Positions 8,699 through 15,860 of a stretch of 45,108 nt of DNA are shown piece after piece. Made by a program: the position numbers and the translations under genes. Below the pieces are notes generated by a model. That model was given only the letters and a program-made list of their open reading frames with translations. It made no database searches and was not told the origin of the DNA. The DNA is from Spirochaetales bacterium Spiro_02 (GTDB taxonomy: Bacteria; Spirochaetota; Spirochaetia; Sphaerochaetales; Sphaerochaetaceae): assembly GCA_001604275.1 (NCBI GenBank), contig LVBD01000005.1, forward strand, positions 1-45,108. Direction: 5' to 3'. The first letter of the stretch is position 1, and every line of letters starts with the position of its first letter.

Positions 8699-9574
8699 AT
8701 GGAATTCTTCATCTCCATATTGGTTTCGGGCATCGCGGTCGGAGGACAGTACGCCTTGATCGCCATAGGCTATACGATGGTATACGGGATCCTTCGCCTG
8801 ATCAACTTCGCCCACGGCGATGTATTCATGGCCGCGGGATTGATGGGAATCTACTTCTCATCATCGCTGCCGCTGTATCTCGCCCTACCGCTGGTAGTCG
8901 TCATCACCATCGCCTTGGGATTCGCCATCGAACGGGCGGCATACGAGCCGTTGTTCTCCGCTCCGAGAATGTCGGTGATGATCTCCGCCATCGGCGTCAG
9001 CTATCTGATCCAGAACACGGCAACCTATGTGACCGGCGGACAGCCTATGTCGTATCCCGCTCTGCCGTTGCTCTCCGATACGGTGACCATTGCGGGAACC
9101 CCCACAAAATGGGTGGTGCTGCTGACCCCGTTCCTCGTCCTTGCCTTGGTGTTCGCGTTGTCCTTGATGATCAACCGGACCAAGGTCGGCATGGCGATGC
9201 GTGCGGTAGCGAAGGATTTCGAGACCAGCCAGCTGATGGGCATCAAGCTCAATGCGATCATTTCACTGACCTTCGTCATTGGATCAGCGCTGGCCGCGGT
9301 CGGTTCGATCCTCTACTTCACCAACTACCCGGCCATCGTCCCGACATCGGGGGCGATGCCCGGCCTCAAGGCGTTCGTCGCAGCGGTATTCGGCGGCATC
9401 GGCAGCATCCCAGGCGCCGTCATCGGATCGTTCATCATCGGAATCTGCGAAAATCTGATCAAGAGCACCCACTACACCATTTTCTCGGATGCGTTCACCT
9501 TCGCCTTGCTGATCATCATCCTCGTATTCAAACCGACAGGTCTGTTCGGCGAGAAAGCTACCCAGAAGGTATAA
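8699..9574 (+). CDS. livH: Branched-chain amino-acid ABC transporter permease LivH
   Basis: First membrane subunit of the importer, 291 residues with about eight hydrophobic segments. The N-terminus (F-I-S-I-L-V-S-G-I-A-V-G-G-Q-Y-A-L-I-A-I-G-Y) and R-L-I-N-F-A-H-G-D are hallmark LivH features, as is the late A-V-F-G-G-I-G-S-I-P-G-A segment. GGGGGAG just before ATG 8699 sets the start; the open frame extends to 8594 but that part overlaps the terminator hairpin. livM begins 12 bases after its stop. Partner subunits LivM, LivG and LivF follow without gaps. Confidence 0.92.
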   Translation: MEFFISILVSGIAVGGQYALIAIGYTMVYGILRLINFAHGDVFMAAGLMGIYFSSSLPLYLALPLVVVITIALGFAIERAAYEPLFSAPRMSVMISAIGVSYLIQNTATYVTGGQPMSYPALPLLSDTVTIAGTPTKWVVLLTPFLVLALVFALSLMINRTKVGMAMRAVAKDFETSQLMGIKLNAIISLTFVIGSALAAVGSILYFTNYPAIVPTSGAMPGLKAFVAAVFGGIGSIPGAVIGSFIIGICENLIKSTHYTIFSDAFTFALLIIILVFKPTGLFGEKATQKV

Positions 9575-9586
9575 GGAGGAAGCCGC

Positions 9587-10993
9587 ATGGACCAACAAGC
9601 AAAACGGACAGGAAAGGCGCTGAAGCACTTCCTCATCTGTCTGGCATTCCTCGGATTGCTCATTCTTCTGGAGAACCTGCAGAGCTTCATTCCCCGCTCA
9701 TCGATTCCCAAGGTACTGCTCCCCACGAGCCAGCTGTTCACCGTTCTGAAGAAAGGCGCCGTTTATTCGCTGATCGCCGTCAGCCTCAACCTGCTCAACG
9801 GCTTCACAGGTCTGTTCAGCCTAGGGCAGGCCGGATTCATGCTGCTGGGGGCGTACACCTATGCGATCTTCACCGTCCCGGCGGCGAAAAAAGATGCGGT
9901 CTACTACCTGTTCGGAGGTTCGGCGATCAAATTCTCCTTCCAGGACCTGTTCGGCGTAGTCTTCGGAACGTCGGGGGCGGGAGGCGCCGTCAGCATGATC
10001 CTCGGCGTACTGGTGGCGATCATCCTCGCGGGGCTGGTCGCAGCGTTCTTCGCCTATCTGATCGGTGTGGTGGTCCTCCGCTTCAAGAGCGACTATCTGG
10101 CCATCGCCACGCTCGGATTCGCGGAAATCATCCGTGCGATCTTTCAGTGGCAGACACTCGGTCCGGTGACAAACGGAGCGAACATGATCAAAAGCTTCCC
10201 GACCTTCTCGAGCTTCAATATCGCCAACGCCAGCGGTGCGGTCGTACTCCGGCTCTCGACGGTGATCCCGTTCATCGTCGCGATCGCTTGCATCATATTC
10301 ATCGTCCTGCTGATCGACTCTTCCTACGGGAGGGCATTCAAGGCGATACGGGAGGATGAAGTGGCGGCGGAAGCCATGGGAATCAACCTTGCCAGGCATA
10401 AGATGCTTTCGTTCTGCATTTCATCGTTCTTCGCAGGGGTCGGAGGCGCCCTTTTCGCCATGTACGCCGCAAATACCCAGGCCAAGGTTTTTACCTCTAC
10501 GATGACCTACGAGATTCTGTTGATCGTCGTCATCGGCGGCATCGGCTCGATCTCCGGTTCAGTCATCGCCACATTCCTGTACGTGGCCTCATCCGAATGG
10601 TGGCTTCGGTTCCTTGATTCAAAGGTGGCATTCGCATCGGCTACATCGGCGGGAAGGATCGCGTTCATCGCAGTGTTTCTCATCGCGGTAGTGGCGGGTG
10701 CATTGCTTCTGGTGCGCAAGGAGAACAGAAAGCAGGATACGAAGGTTTCAAAAAACGTGGCGGTAACAGCGGTAGCGTTGCTGCTGATCGGATGGATCAG
10801 CTTCTTCACCGCTTCCGGCACGACGGAACTTCCGCTGCTGCGCAATGGATTCCGCATGGTGGTGTTCTCGATCATCATCATGATCGTGGTACTGTTCTTC
10901 CGCAACGGAATGTTCGGAGACAAGGAACTCCCCTACTACATCGGGAAATTGAAGAAACGGAAAGCGACCAAGCGGGAGGAGCGAAAAGCATGA
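9587..10993 (+). CDS. livM: Branched-chain amino-acid ABC transporter permease LivM
   Basis: Second membrane subunit, 468 residues. The conserved core shows L-N-L-L-N-G-F-T-G-L-F-S-L-G-Q-A-G-F and, later, A-F-K-A-I-R-E-D-E-V-A-A-E-A-M-G-I-N, the cytoplasmic coupling-loop region. Beyond the core there are two further hydrophobic segments (about 370-440) and a highly basic tail rich in Lys and Arg, making it somewhat longer than Escherichia coli LivM. AAGGAGGA at 9573-9580 sets the start. The stop codon overlaps the livG start (ATGA). Confidence 0.9.
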   Translation: MDQQAKRTGKALKHFLICLAFLGLLILLENLQSFIPRSSIPKVLLPTSQLFTVLKKGAVYSLIAVSLNLLNGFTGLFSLGQAGFMLLGAYTYAIFTVPAAKKDAVYYLFGGSAIKFSFQDLFGVVFGTSGAGGAVSMILGVLVAIILAGLVAAFFAYLIGVVVLRFKSDYLAIATLGFAEIIRAIFQWQTLGPVTNGANMIKSFPTFSSFNIANASGAVVLRLSTVIPFIVAIACIIFIVLLIDSSYGRAFKAIREDEVAAEAMGINLARHKMLSFCISSFFAGVGGALFAMYAANTQAKVFTSTMTYEILLIVVIGGIGSISGSVIATFLYVASSEWWLRFLDSKVAFASATSAGRIAFIAVFLIAVVAGALLLVRKENRKQDTKVSKNVAVTAVALLLIGWISFFTASGTTELPLLRNGFRMVVFSIIIMIVVLFFRNGMFGDKELPYYIGKLKKRKATKREERKA

Positions 10994-11838
10994 GCGTCAA
11001 CGTACTCCATCTGGATCATGTCACGATGCAGTTCGGCGGTGTCGTCGCCGTCAATGATCTCAACCTCGATGTCGACGAAGGGGAGATCGTCGCACTGATC
11101 GGCCCCAACGGAGCGGGCAAGACCACCGCGTTCAACTGCGTGACAGGGGTATACGAACCGACGAACGGCAGGGTGACGTTCTTTGGAGAGACGATCGTCG
11201 AAAACCATCCGCAGGGGAAGATGAAGAAACTGTATGCGGGCGACGACAGTACGGAATATCCGCAAGTCATCAGCCAGACGCCGGACTGCATCACACGCAA
11301 AGGAATCGCCCGGACGTTCCAGAACATCCGGCTGTTCAGCGCATTGTCGGTATTCGACAATGTGTTGATCGCAAAGCATATGCGCGCCAGACAGAACTTC
11401 ATGTCCGCTACGCTTAGACTCAACAGAAAGGAAGAGGAACGCATGCGGACGGAGACGAAGGCGTTGCTGGAGCAACAGAACCTCTACCATCTGAAAGACG
11501 AGGTGGCGGGGTCCCTCCCCTACGGACTGCAACGGCGGCTCGAGATCGCACGGGCATTGGCGACCGAGCCGAAGCTGTTGCTGCTCGACGAGCCTGCTGC
11601 AGGCATGAACCCACAGGAAACCAACGAACTGGCGCAGTTCGTCAAGCAGATACGTTCCGAATACAATTTGACGATCTTCATGATCGAACACCACATGGAC
11701 ATCGTCATGCAGATTTCCGACAGGATCTACGTACTGGATTTCGGAAAACTCATAGCGACAGGAACCCCGGAGGAAGTCTCAAGCAACCAACGGGTGATCG
11801 ATGCATATCTGGGGGTGAGCGACGATGCTGAGAATTGA
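10990..11838 (+). CDS. livG: Branched-chain amino-acid ABC transporter ATP-binding protein LivG
   Basis: Nucleotide-binding subunit, 282 residues. Walker A is G-P-N-G-A-G-K-T (about 38-45), the signature region is S-L-P-Y-G-L-Q-R-R-L-E-I-A-R-A-L, Walker B is L-L-L-L-D-E-P-A-A-G-M-N-P, and the LivG-type I-E-H-H-M-D-I-V-M follows. Between G-R-V-T-F-F-G-E and R-K-G-I-A-R-T-F-Q-N-I-R there is an extra, charged stretch of about 25-30 residues compared with the common 250-260-residue LivG. ATG 10990 overlaps the livM stop by four bases, implying translational coupling; the open frame continues upstream inside livM but this start begins the fold. Confidence 0.92.
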   Translation: MSVNVLHLDHVTMQFGGVVAVNDLNLDVDEGEIVALIGPNGAGKTTAFNCVTGVYEPTNGRVTFFGETIVENHPQGKMKKLYAGDDSTEYPQVISQTPDCITRKGIARTFQNIRLFSALSVFDNVLIAKHMRARQNFMSATLRLNRKEEERMRTETKALLEQQNLYHLKDEVAGSLPYGLQRRLEIARALATEPKLLLLDEPAAGMNPQETNELAQFVKQIRSEYNLTIFMIEHHMDIVMQISDRIYVLDFGKLIATGTPEEVSSNQRVIDAYLGVSDDAEN

Positions 11839-12523
11839 TGAACTAAGCGTCAGCTATGGCGGTATCGAGGCGGTCAAACATATTTCCTTCCAGGTCGAAG
11901 AGGGACAGATCGTCACCCTTATCGGAGCCAACGGAGCCGGCAAGTCCACGACGTTGCGTGCGATATCCGGCCTCGTGAGGCTCAAGAGCGGTCGGGTCCA
12001 TTTTCAGGCGGAGGATGTGACCGGACTGCCTCCCTACAGGATCGTATCGAAGGGAATCACCCTTGTTCCTGAAGGACGCAGGGTCTTCCCCGACCTAACC
12101 GTACTTGAGAACCTGAAGATCGGGGCGTATTTGCGTACCGACAGTCTTGAGGAGGACATCGATTGGGTCTATGAGCTCTTTCCTCGATTGAAGGAACGAT
12201 CATGGCAGGCGGCCGGAACCCTCTCCGGGGGAGAACAGCAGATGCTCGCCGTCGGACGGGCGCTCATGTCCCGTCCGAAGCTCATCATGATGGACGAACC
12301 GTCACTCGGACTCGCCCCGCTGGTCGTCAAGGATATCTTCAGCATCATCAAGGAGATCAACAGGCTCGGAGTGACCGTCCTGCTCATCGAGCAGAACGCG
12401 AACATGGCGCTTCGCATAGCGGATGTCGGCTATGTGATGGAAACGGGCAGGATCACCCTCTCCGGCCCGGGCAAGGAACTGCTGAACAACGAAGCCATCA
12501 AGAAAGCATATCTCGGTAAATAA
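11825..12523 (+). CDS. livF: Branched-chain amino-acid ABC transporter ATP-binding protein LivF
   Basis: Second nucleotide-binding subunit, 232 residues, the normal LivF length. Walker A is G-A-N-G-A-G-K-S, the signature L-S-G-G-E-Q-Q-M-L-A-V-G-R-A-L-M, and Walker B L-I-M-M-D-E-P-S-L-G-L-A-P-L-V, which is the LivF variant. The start overlaps the end of livG by 14 bases. It is the last gene of the operon; 20 bases beyond its stop begins a repeat/hairpin region shared with the convergent nrdDG unit. Confidence 0.93.
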   Translation: MLRIDELSVSYGGIEAVKHISFQVEEGQIVTLIGANGAGKSTTLRAISGLVRLKSGRVHFQAEDVTGLPPYRIVSKGITLVPEGRRVFPDLTVLENLKIGAYLRTDSLEEDIDWVYELFPRLKERSWQAAGTLSGGEQQMLAVGRALMSRPKLIMMDEPSLGLAPLVVKDIFSIIKEINRLGVTVLLIEQNANMALRIADVGYVMETGRITLSGPGKELLNNEAIKKAYLGK

Positions 12524-12542
12524 GGATCGGCCAGCCCACCCC

Positions 12543-12625
12543 GGGTCATTGCAGGATAATGGTCGCACTCCCTGCAATGACCCTTACCTACAATCCCCCC
12601 CCCTACAATAACCCTACCATGACCC
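12543..12625. repeat. Palindromic and tandem repeat region, 11-bp unit (copy 1)
   Basis: GGGTCATTGCAGG (12543-12555) and its exact complement CCTGCAATGACCC (12571-12583) form a 13-bp stem with a 15-base loop. Degenerate copies of the right arm follow: CCTACAATCCCCC (12587-12599), CCTACAATAACCC (12602-12614) and CCTACCATGACCC (12613-12625), the last two at an 11-base period. The last copies run into the 3' end of nrdG. The same unit occurs in three exact tandem copies at 39098-39130. Both places are junctions of convergent genes. There is no T-run, so it is not a standard intrinsic terminator. Confidence 0.75.
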
Positions 12626-13306
12626 TATCACGTGCGGTTGTTTTTCTCGCAAGCGTGGAAGCCATGACTTGATATCCTGTTCCGACGGAGCATAGGCATG
12701 GACACGCACCTCATCTTCGGGAAGATAGACTTCCGGGATCCGGTACACGTTCAACCTCCATGCGGGAACGGTAGGCATCTGCATGGCGATCTCCAGCATA
12801 TCGATCGCACCCAGAGTCGGGGCGACCGTCGTGCGGCACTCCCAACCGATTTCTGATGCAACGAGGATATCGAGCGTCGCCTGGACGGCATCCGCATCGG
12901 CGTTCGGGCCACAGATTTCCCGGTACCGACGCCAGGGAGCCTTGACATCCAAGGCGAGATAATCCACCAATCGCAGATCCAGCAGTTCCATCACCTTTTG
13001 CGGGCGACACCCGCAGGTATCGAGCTTCACAGCATAGCCGAAAGCCTTGATCCGCTTGAGAAACGGAACCAAGTCGGACTGGATCGTCGGCTCACCGCCG
13101 CTGACGACAACCCCCTCGAGCAACCCTACCCGCTTGGAAATGAAGTCCAGCACCCGCGCCTCATTCGGTCCGACCGCATCTCCGTTGAGGGCGATACGGT
13201 TGTGGCAGTAGAAACAGTTGAACGGACACCCTGCGGTAAATACAACGCAGGCGAGCTTTCCGGGAAAATCGAGCAACGTCGTCCTGACAAGACCAGCCAG
13301 CTTCAC
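12614..13306 (-). CDS. nrdG: Anaerobic ribonucleoside-triphosphate reductase activating protein
   Basis: Radical S-adenosylmethionine enzyme that installs the glycyl radical on NrdD; 230 residues. The [4Fe-4S] motif C-P-F-N-C-F-Y-C (CxxxCxxC) lies at about residues 27-34, followed by the G-G-E-P-T SAM-binding motif near 69-73. It starts with GTG at 13306, which overlaps the nrdD stop (GTGA), with GAGG upstream, so translation is coupled to nrdD. The subtype (N-terminal M-K-L-A-G-L-V-R-T-T-L-L-D-F-P-G-K) is the one found in many anaerobes and differs from short E. coli NrdG. Its last codons (I-G-S-W) lie within the repeat region at 12543-12625. Confidence 0.92.
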   Translation of the reverse strand: MKLAGLVRTTLLDFPGKLACVVFTAGCPFNCFYCHNRIALNGDAVGPNEARVLDFISKRVGLLEGVVVSGGEPTIQSDLVPFLKRIKAFGYAVKLDTCGCRPQKVMELLDLRLVDYLALDVKAPWRRYREICGPNADADAVQATLDILVASEIGWECRTTVAPTLGAIDMLEIAMQMPTVPAWRLNVYRIPEVYLPEDEVRVHAYAPSEQDIKSWLPRLREKQPHVIGSW

Positions 13307-15393
13307 AGAACTGCCTCGTTGACCACATAGACTTTGCGCTGACGATACTCTTCCTTCTTTCCTACATGGAAATCACGCACAGGGCGCAGATAGCCGACCA
13401 CTCGAGTCCAGACTTCCGTCTCCTTGCCGCAATGGGGACAGACCTTCTGCTCCCCCACCAGATATCCATGATCCTCGCATGTGGAGAACGTGGGAGTCAG
13501 CGACAGATACGGCAGCTTGTACCGGGAGAACGCGGTCCTGAGCAGCTTCTTGGCGACTTCGATATCGGAAATGCGTTCGCCGAGATACAGATGAAGGACC
13601 GTCCCGCCTGTATACTGACACTGCAGCTCATCCTGCAAGTCCAGCGTCTCGAAAATATCGTCTGTGAAGTTCACCGGCAGCTGGGACGAATTGGTGTAGT
13701 ACGGCACGTTCTCACCGGCGGTGCGGATATCCGGGTACAACTCCTTGTCCAGCCTCGCAAGACGATAGCTCGTCCCTTCGGCAGGAGTAGCCTCGAGATT
13801 GTAGAAATGCCCGGTCTCCTCCTGATACGAAGTAATCAGATCCCGAAGGTATCCGAGGGTACGCAACGCGAAGGCCTGCCCCTCTTCGGTCGTCAAGTCA
13901 TGATCCGGCCCCAGCAGATTCAGACAGGCTTCCTGCATCCCGACGATCCCGATCGTACTGAAGTGGTTCGCCCACCACTGCCCCTCCTTGTTCTTGATCG
14001 ACTGCAACCAACGGGCAGAGAACGGATACATGCCTCGATCCGTCTCCTGTTCGACCACCTTTCGCTTCAACTCCAGACTCTCCTTGGCAAGAGCCGACAA
14101 CGCAGCGAGGCGATTACGGAAATCTTCCTCATCGGCCGCCTCATACGCAAGTCTCGGCAGATTGAGCGTCACCACTCCCACAGAGCCGGTCAAAGGATTC
14201 GAACCGAACAGGCCGCCGCCTCGCTTGCGCAACTGGGATGTATCGAGCCGTAGGCGACAACACATCGACAAAGCGTCCTGAGGCGACAAGTCGCTGTTTA
14301 CATAGTTGGAGAAATACGGAATGCCATATTTACACGTCATTTCCATGATCGCATCGACAACCGGCCCTTCCCAGACAAAATCTTTGGTGACATTGATCGT
14401 CGGAATCGGGAACGTGAAGACCCTGCCGCTGGCGTCGCCTTCCATCATTACTGCGCAGAAGGCGAGATTGAACATGTCCATCTCCTCTTGGAAATCGCCA
14501 TACGTCTCGTCCTTGAACTCCCCGCCGACGATGACGCTCTGATCCTTGAGCGTACTAGGAACCCGGAGATCGAACGTCAGGTTGGAGAACGGACACTGGA
14601 AGCCGACGCGAGTGGGGACGTTGAGGTTGAAGATGAATTCCTGCAGAGCCTGCTTCACGGCAGCGAAATCAAGATGATCGTACCGGATGAACGGGGCGCA
14701 GTACGTATCGATCGATGACCAGGCCTGTGCGCCGGCGGCCTCCCCCTGTGTCGAGAACGTGGCGTTGACGATCTGGCCGAGGAACGCCCGCAGATGCTTG
14801 GCCGGCTTCGACGACACCTTGCCGGGAACCCCTCCGAACCCCATAGTCAGCAACTGCTGCAGATCCCAGCCGCAGCAATACGGCCCGAAGAACCCCAGAT
14901 CATGGAGATGCATCGCCCCGCTGGTGTGCGCCTCGCGGATTTCCTGAGGATAGACCTCATGGAGCCAATACTGCTTGGTGAACGACTCGCGGATATAGTT
15001 ATTCATTCCGTTGACCGACTTGCGAGTATTGGCGTTCTCCTGGATCTGCCAGTCCTTGTCGTCGAGATAGTCCTTGAACATCCGAGTGGTGGCATCGATC
15101 AGAACATGTCCGTCCCGGGCCTTGCGACGCTGTTCCCGGTACAGGATGTACGCCTTGGCCGTCGCGGCGGCGCCCGAAGCGATCAACTGTTTTTCGACCA
15201 GATCCTGGATCGTCTCGACATCGGCGGTGTCCTTGCCGCCTTCGGAGGCAAGCATGAGAACTTGTTCTGCAAGCTTGTCGGCATCGACATCGTATTCACC
15301 CGCAGCCTTGGCGGCTTTTGCGATCGCCAGGGAGATCTTCTGTCCATCGCAGAAGACCACCTGCCCGTCACGTTTGATGATATGGGTCAGCAT
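13303..15393 (-). CDS. nrdD: Anaerobic (class III) ribonucleoside-triphosphate reductase
   Basis: Oxygen-sensitive, B12-independent enzyme that makes deoxyribonucleotides, 696 residues. The N-terminal ~90 residues are an ATP-cone allosteric domain (I-I-K-R-D-G-Q-V-V-F-C-D). The catalytic barrel includes Y-C-C-G-W-D-L-Q-Q-L-L-T-M-G-F. At the C-terminus a metal-site pattern C-E-D-H-G ... C-P-H-C-G (about 639-656) is followed by the glycyl-radical loop R-V-V-G-Y-L-R-P (Gly near 667). ATG 15393 is preceded by GGAGGG; the frame is open to 15453 but that part forms the riboswitch leader. It is transcribed with nrdG. The leader carries a cobalamin riboswitch and the promoter region NrdR boxes, both annotated separately. 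Confidence 0.94.
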   Translation of the reverse strand: MLTHIIKRDGQVVFCDGQKISLAIAKAAKAAGEYDVDADKLAEQVLMLASEGGKDTADVETIQDLVEKQLIASGAAATAKAYILYREQRRKARDGHVLIDATTRMFKDYLDDKDWQIQENANTRKSVNGMNNYIRESFTKQYWLHEVYPQEIREAHTSGAMHLHDLGFFGPYCCGWDLQQLLTMGFGGVPGKVSSKPAKHLRAFLGQIVNATFSTQGEAAGAQAWSSIDTYCAPFIRYDHLDFAAVKQALQEFIFNLNVPTRVGFQCPFSNLTFDLRVPSTLKDQSVIVGGEFKDETYGDFQEEMDMFNLAFCAVMMEGDASGRVFTFPIPTINVTKDFVWEGPVVDAIMEMTCKYGIPYFSNYVNSDLSPQDALSMCCRLRLDTSQLRKRGGGLFGSNPLTGSVGVVTLNLPRLAYEAADEEDFRNRLAALSALAKESLELKRKVVEQETDRGMYPFSARWLQSIKNKEGQWWANHFSTIGIVGMQEACLNLLGPDHDLTTEEGQAFALRTLGYLRDLITSYQEETGHFYNLEATPAEGTSYRLARLDKELYPDIRTAGENVPYYTNSSQLPVNFTDDIFETLDLQDELQCQYTGGTVLHLYLGERISDIEVAKKLLRTAFSRYKLPYLSLTPTFSTCEDHGYLVGEQKVCPHCGKETEVWTRVVGYLRPVRDFHVGKKEEYRQRKVYVVNEAVL

Positions 15394-15404
15394 ATTCCCT
15401 CCTG

Positions 15405-15472
15405 CACGGAGCGATGCATCGGCCGGGCCCGCTTCATGAATGCCGGCACCCACGCCTATGCCATGCTCCGTG
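15405..15472 (-). promoter_or_regulatory. Expression platform of the cobalamin riboswitch (Shine-Dalgarno-proximal hairpin)
   Basis: On the minus strand, CACGGAGC (15472-15465) can pair exactly with GCTCCGTG (15412-15405), which is immediately followed by the nrdD Shine-Dalgarno GCAGGAGGG. Pairing would place the ribosome site at the foot of a hairpin. No T-run is present, which favours control of translation start over termination. The link to ligand binding is inferred from position. Confidence 0.55.
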
Positions 15473-15482
15473 GCGGCGTGAT

Positions 15483-15633
15483 CGTACGGGCAGGTCTTCT
15501 GGCTCGGGCGTCAACGACGTTCGGCGCCTTCCCGAAGACCACGGTCTTCAGTGGCAGATTGCCTTCGTCTCTTCCCTCACAGCGGCGGGACCGCAGGGGA
15601 TTCACACCCCTTTCCCTATTGAACTGCAGTACG
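15483..15633 (-). promoter_or_regulatory. Cobalamin riboswitch upstream of nrdDG
   Basis: Read on the minus strand the region matches the adenosylcobalamin riboswitch core in order: outer stem CGTAC (15633-15629), CAATAGGGAA, GGTGTGAATCC, GGTCCCGCCGCTGT, the nearly invariant GCCACTG box, a GGGAAGGCGCC segment, then CCGAGCCAGAAGACCTGCC and the closing stem arm GTACG (15487-15483). It ends about 90 bases before the nrdD start. Known riboswitches of this class repress their genes when B12 is plentiful. Placed before a B12-independent reductase, this suggests nrdDG is turned off when a B12-dependent (class II) reductase can work. That second enzyme is not in the window. Confidence 0.92.
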
Positions 15634-15647
15634 CAGTACCCATACTT

Positions 15648-15695
15648 ACACAAGATATAGTGTCATTGTACCGAACGGTACGCTATCAACGGTAT
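15648..15695 (-). promoter_or_regulatory. Tandem NrdR boxes in the nrdDG promoter region
   Basis: ACACAAGATATAGTGT (15648-15663) matches the NrdR box pattern ACAC-W-A-T-A-T-A-T-W-GTGT almost fully. A weaker second box, ACGCTATCAACGGTAT (15680-15695), matches about 10 of 16 positions. Their starts are 32 bases apart, three helical turns, the usual spacing of paired NrdR boxes. A perfect palindrome GTACCG-AA-CGGTAC sits between them (15668-15681). NrdR is the ATP/dATP-sensing repressor of ribonucleotide reductase genes. The boxes lie just upstream of the riboswitch, where the promoter must be. Confidence 0.75.
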
Positions 15696-15860
15696 GGCAA
15701 TGGTCGTCAATTGTCAATAGGATTTTTCAGACTTCCTGTAGTTTTCGGCTCATCTGCGGAAGCACGATCCTGGCAGGCACCCCACAGAAAGCACTTCCAC
15801 AACAACACGAATGGCGATATGCTAGACATGCATCGAATATCATATCGGGAGTCATGTCCA

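Noticed and set aside
9109-10359. 416-codon frame across livH and livM
   Set aside because: It is rich in Arg, His and Ser as expected of a shifted frame of GC-rich membrane genes, and it crosses the livH-livM boundary.
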